Assembly: GCA_032164245.1 (NCBI GenBank)
Contig: JAVMKO010000002.1
Span: forward strand, 92,269,340 to 92,333,339
Direction of reading: 5' to 3'
Origin: Sternotherus odoratus
Taxonomy: Eukaryota > Chordata > Testudines > Kinosternidae
DNA: 64,000 nucleotides
Both the position numbers and the translations under genes were made by a program. Positions 51,601 through 60,600 of this stretch are shown here, one piece after another (positions within the stretch are counted from its first letter, which is position 1; each line of letters begins with the position of its first letter). The notes under the pieces were generated by a model. It was given only the letters and a program-made list of their open reading frames with translations. It searched no databases and was not told where the DNA came from.

Positions 51601-54600
51601 AATCCCTCAGTGTCCAAGGAAGGAGCAAGCCAGGTTGGCCCAAGCTGCTGCTTCCTTAAATATGTCTAGTTGGGTGTGATAGACTGTTGCTCTCTTTCTT
51701 TCTTTCTTGATAGTGCAATAGACCAGTCCTGGTTAGTGGCCCAACGCCTTCTCTTTCGTCATTCTGATTCTACTCTAAAGGTGACGGTCCTGGGATTATC
51801 CCAAAGCCCTTTATTTTCCCATCTTGGCAAGAATGTGAGAGGAGCCATCTGCCCCTCTCCTTCTGAAAGGGAGAGAGCTTCCAGAATAGCTGTAGCTGGT
51901 TGTTTCTTCCAACTTTAAAGGGATAACTACTAGCAAAGCTGTTTTATCCCATTTTTGAAAGAGTGAAATGTGTATGTTTTATTTTAAGTCCTTTTCTGGA
52001 TGCTTTGCTTTGACATTTATAAACTGTTCTTAGAATTTTATTTTATTTTTACTTTCTTACCCAAAATACATATTTTTTCCTTCTTTATGCTAAGAGGATT
52101 ATGCTGGTGAGTTGACTTTTGGTGTTCTTTAATACTTTATAAGAATGGCACAACTATAATATATCACCTCTTTTATAGCATATGTAGACTGTCAGTGTAG
52201 TACAGGCGAGTCTCATCTTAGGCGCATTTAACATGTGCGAATTCATCTTTGCGCGGTCGGCAAAAACAGAAAGAAAAAAAGAAAAACAATAATTTAAAAA
52301 CTGCATCTGTAGTGTGGGCGATTTCTCCCACTATTCAACTCAATGAGTGTTTTACTATACGTGGATTTCGCTTCACACGCTAACCACGGAATGGAACCCC
52401 CGCGGTAAGATGAAACTCGCCTGTAGTAATATCGTTTTTACCAGAAATGGATTAGTTTTTAAAAAGAAAAAATCAAAGGAATGTGATGGCTCTGGAGGCT
52501 AGTAATGGGCAAAGAGGCTAGTAATCCAGCAAATCACTCAAACATGCCTAACTTTGTGCACATGAACAGTATGATTGAAGTCAGTGTGACTACTTATGCA
52601 TTAAATTATGCACAAGCTTATATTCTTTGCTGGGCTGGGGCCACGGTGCCTCTCACTTTTTGTTTGAGTTTTTTGTTCAACCAGTTTGTTATGAGCAAAA
52701 GCCATTACCTTTAAGGAATCTTAATTGAAGACCTGTGGGTGACACAAATGGCTTATGTGAAATTCTAGGGGCCTCTGCGCTATTCCTAGTGGGAAAAATT
52801 CACAGCACAAAAATCATGATAAAACTAGCACTAATTACCATCCTTTTTAACAGTCTCATATGAGAGGCAAATGCTTGAATTGGCTTGGAGACTGACCCAT
52901 CTTTTCAGCCCGAAAGGTAGTTTTCCATATGTAAATTGGGGGCCTTTTGGCTGACAGATATGCAGTTTTGCACTTTTTACTGCATGTGCCATATTTCTGC
53001 TGTAGATAGATGGAGGACTTCATTCTCAAGGGTTGTTGGGCTAAAACATTTAATCAGCATTAACTTTACTCCAAAGGAAAAAATGGCAGTATTTCTAACA
53101 AACCACCCTAAAAATGAACATAGTCAAATGTGAATTCTAGAAAAGCTTTATAAGCAATTTTTTAGCAATGAGCATCACCAAAGGCAGTGATTTCTTCTAA
53201 TTCTTAATGTTTGGCTGTGTTTTCTTTCCTCATGTTGGTTTTGTTTAGTCCCCAAAGTAAGCAACAATGATAGAATAGACAATTTGTAAAAAGAAAATAT
53301 ATTTGACAATGGAAACTAACCTAGATATATTCTTTTACTGTTACACCAAAGTACAGAAGTATTAAGCACTTCAAAGAGTTAGATGGAAACATTTGTTTTC
53401 CTTGAAAATATATTAAGGAATTTTAATTTTTTTTGGCATTGTAAGTGACATGATGACAGCTCTGGGGACCGAAGTCCTCTGTGTATCCACATACCAGGTA
53501 CAACATGGGTAGTAGCAATGCAAGATGTGGCTCTGACAATAAGCCTCTGTTCTGTAGTGTGAAGATAGTCCTCTCTTCCTTCACTCCACTCTTATTTATT
53601 GCTTGACTACTCTGCTTAATATTTGTCCATTTGAAACTGGACACCACTAACTGATTACCCATAAACTGATAAAGAACTGTGGGTGGTAACTACCAACCAG
53701 CTTAAGTTCAAACCAGTGAATCAGAGTTGAAAAGCTACATATACCATTGATATCCCACGCACTTTCTCAGAAAGAAACATTTTTCTGAATGAAAGCTTTC
53801 AGCTGTCAAGAATAGTTATCTAACAGACGCCACCAGAATTGGGGATGGGTGAAGTACGTGGTTCTGATTTTAAGTTAGGAAGTCACTTGAATTTCTGCCT
53901 AAACACAAAACAAACTGGAAACTGATTTGAGGTGTGTAAAATTCAGTTTTGTATTTTCTTCTGTGTGCTGCCACACTTCCTGGGTTTTTTTGTTCTGTTT
54001 TTTTTTTCCCCCTGTTTTTTTCTGTTTTCAACAGAAATAACAAAATACAGCAAGAGATGCTGATATGGAGTTTCTAGTACAATAATAAAAAATGTAGACT
54101 ATCTGGACAATCTCATGAGAGCCCTTGATCAAGTGAGATTTTCCACACTGATTTCCTGAGCAAAGAAATAAATTCACAACTAGTATCAAGAATAGTAGAA
54201 ATAAATCATATCATGGGGAAACTAAGTTTCTGTTTCTCTGGTCTGATTTTAGCAATAGTGTTAGGTTTTATTTTGTATGATATTCACAGATTAGGCATTG
54301 TGGGATAATATCCTTTTAGTTTGCAGCTGCAAAGCATGAGGAACTCATTTTAGTCACAGTTAAACGGTGGTCAAATGATCTGGGTTTTGGGAATAAATGG
54401 CTCTACAGTAATTCATCACTTAAAGTCGTTCCAGTTAACGTTTTGTTATGTTGCTGATCAATTAGGGAACATCTTGTTTAAAGTTGTGCAATGCTCCCGC
54501 ATAACATTGTTTGGCAGCTGCCTGCTTTGTCCACTGTTTGCAGAAAGAGCAGCCCATTTCAACTAGCCTGGAGAAGGAGGACTTGGAACCAGGGTTGACC

Positions 54601-57600
54601 GACAGCCCGCCATCAGCTCCCTGCTCCCCTAAGTTCCCTGTGTGGCAGCTGCCCAGCAGGCTACCAATTGCTAGCAGTTGAGCTCTCCCTCCTCCCCACT
54701 ACCATGTGCTGCTCATGCCCCTCTGCTCAATGAGCTTCCTGCTTGCTGTGTGTGTGTGGCGGGGAGGGGAAGCAGAGGGAGGGGCTAATGTCAGGATGTC
54801 CCCCTGCTCCTGCCCCCCTGCTTACTCCATTCATAGAGCGGGGGAGGGAGGAAGACATGACAGGGATCAGAACAGAGGGATTGAGCTGAAGAAATTACAT
54901 CTCTTCCCTCTTTCATCACATCCAGTTAAATATCGTGAAACATTTTAAACAAGTAAAAAGCTTTATTTAGAGTAGTCATCTAGTTCGATGTAGACTTTCC
55001 TTTTCCAAAAATGTTTGGGTTCTGACTGAGAAATGTATGAAAGTTCTATTTACCAGTCAAAATCTGGTAATAGCAATTGCCTATTAACATTGTCCATAAT
55101 TTATATAGTAGTGGTGTCCGAAACTGTGTAGAAATATTGCACTTTGTAGCAAAAAGAACAACTCTGTAATGGGGCTGGAAACTTGTCCTCTGTAACACTT
55201 GTCCTTTATTAATACTGATTTACAGTAAAGCCTAGTAATGTTGTCTTAAGTCCAGACTTCTTCTGTATCACTAAGTCCATATAATGCTGTCAAAGTAATT
55301 ATATATTTTCAGGACACATTCAATATCCATGATGATGATTATTGTAATTACATTCATATGGGAAGGCAGTGTTGCCCGATGGGTAGAGCAATGGACTGGG
55401 GCTCAGGAGGGCTGACTTCTATTCTGTTCTCTGCCTCTGACCACCTGGGTGATGCTGGACAAATCACATCCCCTTCTATGCCTCAGTTTCCCCATTTGGA
55501 TAATGGTGGTAATTAGACTTGTCTCCTTTATAAATCAATTTTGAGAATTACTGATAAAAAGCTCCATATAACAACTAGGTGGTAGTTTTATTCTGCCCAA
55601 AAATGTTTGCTAGGCACAGTCCCCATTCCAAAGAGATGAAAACCAGATGAGTTGCAACAAGGGTAATAATGGTATTGCGTACTGGAGTATTATTTATTCC
55701 AGAATGACACCCTTAGCATAGTATACGCTGTACTGGTTGAGGTACTGTCTTTTGGATGAGACCTACAATAAGGTTCTGACTGCATGTGGTAATTAAAGAT
55801 TTCACAGCACTCTACTGTAGGGTTGTTAACTTTGCTGTTTTGGCCCCGGTTTCTACCATGGATAATTATGTTCTGCCTACTTACATTCCTCATGCAGTTT
55901 TGGTGTTCATATGGAATTTTCCACTTTTTGTTCTAAACTGTTACAACAATACCTTTCATCCCAGAGGTGGTTAAGTGAAATGGGATGCTTTGAGATGAAA
56001 GACATGTAAGTGTAAAAGGATTATTATCAATCAATCCAGTAATCCATATAAAAATAAAATGGAAGGATTCACACTTTATTTTGAATGCCTATTGATCGCT
56101 TTCTATATCTTTACTTATAGCCCCCTGATGATTATTACACAGAAGATCACAACTCTTGCATTCCAAGTGCACGATGGTAAGCAAACAAACCTGATATCCT
56201 AAAGGGAGCATTTCCATTCCGCTCCATTGTCTTCAGTGAAGTTACCTCGGGGATTAATTTAGTTCACTATGTTTCTCCAAGCAAGGAAGGGTAGTGCTTT
56301 GTGGAAAACAGACAGATTTGGGTGCATTTTTCTCCATTCGAAACCTTCTGTTTATAATAAAGATACTTACCTCTGGGGGATTGAAAATTACACTGGTTGG
56401 GAGTCCAGGGGCCTAAGTCTGATCTCATTTAATATTTGTTTGACACTTGTGTAACTCCACCGACTTCCCTCAACTTCCTCTTGATTCTCCCTGATGTGGG
56501 ATGAGAATCAGGGCCAATGACTTAATATGTTCAGTCCTGAATCTGTGCTAGACCAACGCATGAATGTAAGGAATTGTCTATACAAACAATTAATTTGCGG
56601 CCAGCTGGGGTGTGAACCTATCCTGTGCTAGCCTGCTGCAGACTGTCTGCATCGACTAGATTTTCTAATTTTTAGACCTGATCCTGACCTGAACTGGCCC
56701 CATGCCTGCCTGGCCCAAGTCTCTTTGACACTTCTAGTGTCACAAATGGCATCATTTTCTAGAAAGTGGACTGCCTCCAGTACAGTAAAAGCTTCAAACA
56801 TTGCAGTTGGTGGTGGTGGTGTTTATTCCTATAGCAGTTGCACCTGAGGACAGGGTTGCCAACTTTCTGAGTGCAGAAAACAAACACCCTTTCCCTGCCC
56901 CTTCCCCAAGGGCCTGCCCTGCTCTGCCCCTTCTCCGAAGCCCCGCCCCATTCACTTCATCCCCCCTCATTTGCTCTCTCCCACCCTTGCTCATTTTCAC
57001 CAGCCTGGGGCAAGGGCTTAGGGTACAGAAGGGGGCTCTGGCTCTGGCTGTGGGTGTAAACTCTGGGGTGGAGATGAGGGGTGTGGTGTGCAGGAGGGGG
57101 CTCTGAGGTGGGGCTGAGGAGTTTGGAGTGCAGGAGAAGACTTTGGGCTGGAGCAGAGTGGTGGGGTGAGGGCTCTGGGGTGGGGCCAGAAATGAGGGGT
57201 TCAGAGTGTGGGAGGCGGCTCTGGCCTGGGAAAGGGGGTTGAGGTGCAGGGAGAGGGTGATGGCTCCAGCTGGGGGTGTGGGCTCTGGGGTGGGGCCAGG
57301 GATGAGGGATTTGGGATGCAGGAGGGGGCTCTGGGCTGGGGCAGGGGTTTGGGGTGCAGGCTCTGGGAGGGAGTTTGGGAAGGGGCTCAGGGTTGGGGTA
57401 CGGGAGGGGATGAGGGGTGCGATTTACCTTAGGCAGCTCCTGGAAGCAGCCAGCATGTCCCTGCGGCCTCTAGGTGGAGGCACGGCCAAGCATCTCTCAT
57501 TGTCTGTGCCCACAAACCCTGCCTGGGTGCTCCCATTGTCTGCAGTTCCTGGCCAGTGGGGACGGCAGAGCCAGTGCTCGGGGCGGGGGCAGCGGATCCT

Positions 57601-60600
57601 TCCTGGCCAGCCTTGCGTCTAGGGGCTGCAAGGACATGTTGGCCTAGGGTGACCGACAGTCTCGATTTTTGGGTCTTTTTCTTATATAGGCTTTATTACC
57701 CCCAACTTCCTGTCCCAGTTTTTCACATTTGCTGTCTGGTCACCCTATTTGGCCACTTCCAGGAGCTGCGTGGAACCAGGACAGGCAAGGAGCCTGCCTT
57801 AGCTCCCAGCGCCGCCAACCGGACTTTTAACAGCCCAGTCAGTTGTGCCACCAGGGTCTCTTTTCGACTGGGTATTATGGTCGAAAACCTGACTCTTGGC
57901 AACCCTACCTGGGGACTCCATGCAGGGATCTGAGCCCCATTGCGCTAAGCTCTGGGCAAACAAATAACACAGAGACAGTCTCTGCTTCAGAGAGAATAGA
58001 AATCTAGGATTTAGGTAATATCCAACAGGAGTAAATAAACAGACACATGAGGGGGGAAGACTTGGTAACAGCAGAGATGGATGCACTTAAAATTAATCTT
58101 TTAAAAAGTTTTACAGATTAATTGTAGTGGTAAGTGTTAATTATCTTACAAACTTCCATGCTTGTGGAGTGAATGCAGTTTCCAATTGTGTGTATTTTCT
58201 ATACATAAAGTCACAACTCCCTTACAAAGGAAACCAATCCCTGCCCGCAACCTCTCCAAAAATAGAAGGAAAAAAAGAGGTTAAATATGCTGGTGCATCC
58301 ATGGTCGGTGTGCACTTAAACATATCAGTGTTTGTTGTTAAATGAATGCTTTGAAATTAACTAGGTAACACTGTACAACCTGTATATGTTAATGAGACCC
58401 TAACTTTTGCATGTGAATGTTCAAAGTAACATAAATAATGTTCCATTCGTCGTATGGATTTTTACGTAAGAAAGAGAGTTTAAGCACACTAGTCAAGTGT
58501 CTGTGTTACAGTGGTCGGTGGAGTCTGCGCCCGGGAGTTCAGTGGTTAGAGTGCCGTGTCTGGGCAGAAGGAAACTCAGTTGGAACTCTTGACTGTTGTC
58601 AAGTCCTGAGCAGTCCCTTCTTTCCCATGCCAGCAGCCAGTTCCTCTCCCTTGGCCAGTCTTCCTGCTGTGAATGGCTTCTGTCCTCACGTGGGAATAAG
58701 GAGGAGGTTTGTGGCTAAGAGGACCAGCATATTTTGGGAACAGGGATTTCCTGGTACAGAGCTATAATAATAACCATTAGGGATGAATGCTGGTGGATGG
58801 ATGTTATGCAACTCACTGCCTACTTGGGAAGCTGTTTCAATCGGTAGAGAGAAGGTGAGGTGGGGGAGATCTCATGTAGAAGAGGGGAGAAGGAGGAAGA
58901 GAGATCCAAAGGAGGAGAGCCTTGTAGGGGTGGGCGGAGAAACTGACCCTAAAGTACCCATTCTCAGTACTTCAGTGCAGTCTTCTGAGAGTGAGCATGT
59001 TTGACTTAAAGGATGGAGAATGAAATCAAATTATTACTGTTGGTAGCAATGAAACCAGGAAGGCCTGTGACTATAAAATCTCCAATAACTGCCTACAGCA
59101 TATAACCTCTGAGCTTGGGATAGTTTTCTGCAGTTATTTTTGGAAGAGTCTAATTTGATTTTATTGTGTCATGCCTATTATTTATTCTTGCTAGGAATAG
59201 GCCGACAACCTGAGGACCTCACTGCTGAGCAAAATCGGCTTGCCGTAAAGTAAGAATTTACTTCTCCCACTCAGTGTGTCTTTAACCTCATCTAAGTAAT
59301 AGTGGCCTGTGGGGTTTTTAATTCCTCTCTGACTCATTATCAGATTGTCCACAATCATGTGTGACTTTAACAACGATTTTTTTTTAATGTAGGCACTGCC
59401 TGCAATCCACTCCCCAAAGTGGATATTTTAATACTTATTAAGGTTGGGTTTTTTTTATATTGGTGTCCCAACCACCCACGAGTTCTTCATTTCCCCCCGA
59501 CTGAACAATACACCGAGAGAGCCCTCGTTTCTCCAAGGCCAGGCTTACACCCTGTTTCAGCAGAGTACTTAAGCACATGCTTAAATCCTGTTAACTTTAA
59601 TGGGTGCCTAAAGTGCAGCAACTGCTTATGTGCTTTGCTGAACCAGGCCCTTTAATAAAGCTGTGCTGCTTGGATCTTCAGGCTTTCGTCTCTACCCTTT
59701 CACTGTGGTCTGCTATTATTCACATTACAATACTCCTCCCCCCCATCAAAGCACTATTCCATGTTAAAACAGCAAGGCTGAGGTTTGCCTCTGACACTTC
59801 AAATTCTGCTGGATTTTTTTTAACCTACTACCAGCAGTTTTTGGACACTGATGCATGTTTCTCCTCCATCTCTTCATCTTCCAAGAATAAACTTTGATAC
59901 TACAGGTTTCACTGTTTACCAAAAGAAAACTGATGCTGCTTATGTATTACAAGAATTCCCCCCCTCTGCCATTTTGTTTTAATTCCACTCTAATTGTGGA
60001 ATGAAAGTGAAACCTATTTTGAATAGGCTAAACGTTACAGCAGTCACTATCTTTGATCTTTGTGCTTAATACATTTGAAACCTTTGCTTAGAGGCAAAAT
60101 AATTAGTTCCTCAGTTTTCAAGGTTTAACTGTGAGCCATTGGAAAATTTACCTAATTATTAGATAATGGAACTATGATTTCCATCTCTTGAAAAACTAAA
60201 GTTTATAGAGAGGTTTATATAACATTTCTACAGTGGCCCATTGCTTTGTGTCTCCATTTATCATTTAGTATACAGTGGGCTTTAAAAATGTAGAGTACTC
60301 ATGACTGAGGTTCTATTGTATGTAAATTTTTAAATACATTCGACGGAACTGGCAAAATAGTATGTTATACGGTGTAATTCAAAAACTTATGAAAAGTACC
60401 CAGGAAACTTTTTGCTATATCTGACCTTGTTTTGTTTTGTTTGTGGATGTTTTGACAGATTAAGACCTTCCTTACTGGAGTATTTGAGCTATCTCCTCAA
60501 TTTTATGAGTATCATAGCTGGACCTTGCAGCAATTACAAGGACTATATAGCCTTCATTGAAGGGAGGCATGTGCATATGAAACTTTTAGAAGTGAACTGG

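Larger units (their letters stand above)
50553..56120 (+). other. MBOAT1: MBOAT1 intron 4
   Basis: 5.6 kb. Apart from the mariner-type MITE, the Tigger fragment and the MIR, the sequence (50553-52200, 52426-54400, 54940-55365, 55565-56115) has no recognised gene or element. A T-rich run lies at 53985-54020. Confidence 0.85.
56177..59194 (+). other. MBOAT1: MBOAT1 intron 5
   Basis: 3.0 kb holding a hAT with a nested MITE. The rest (56177-56842, 57917-59194) has nothing recognised. Confidence 0.85.

Noticed and set aside
55380..55440. tRNA-like sequence (GGGTAGAGCAATGGACTGG)
   Set aside because: It is the tRNA-derived head of a MIR SINE. No cloverleaf with an intact anticodon arm can be drawn.
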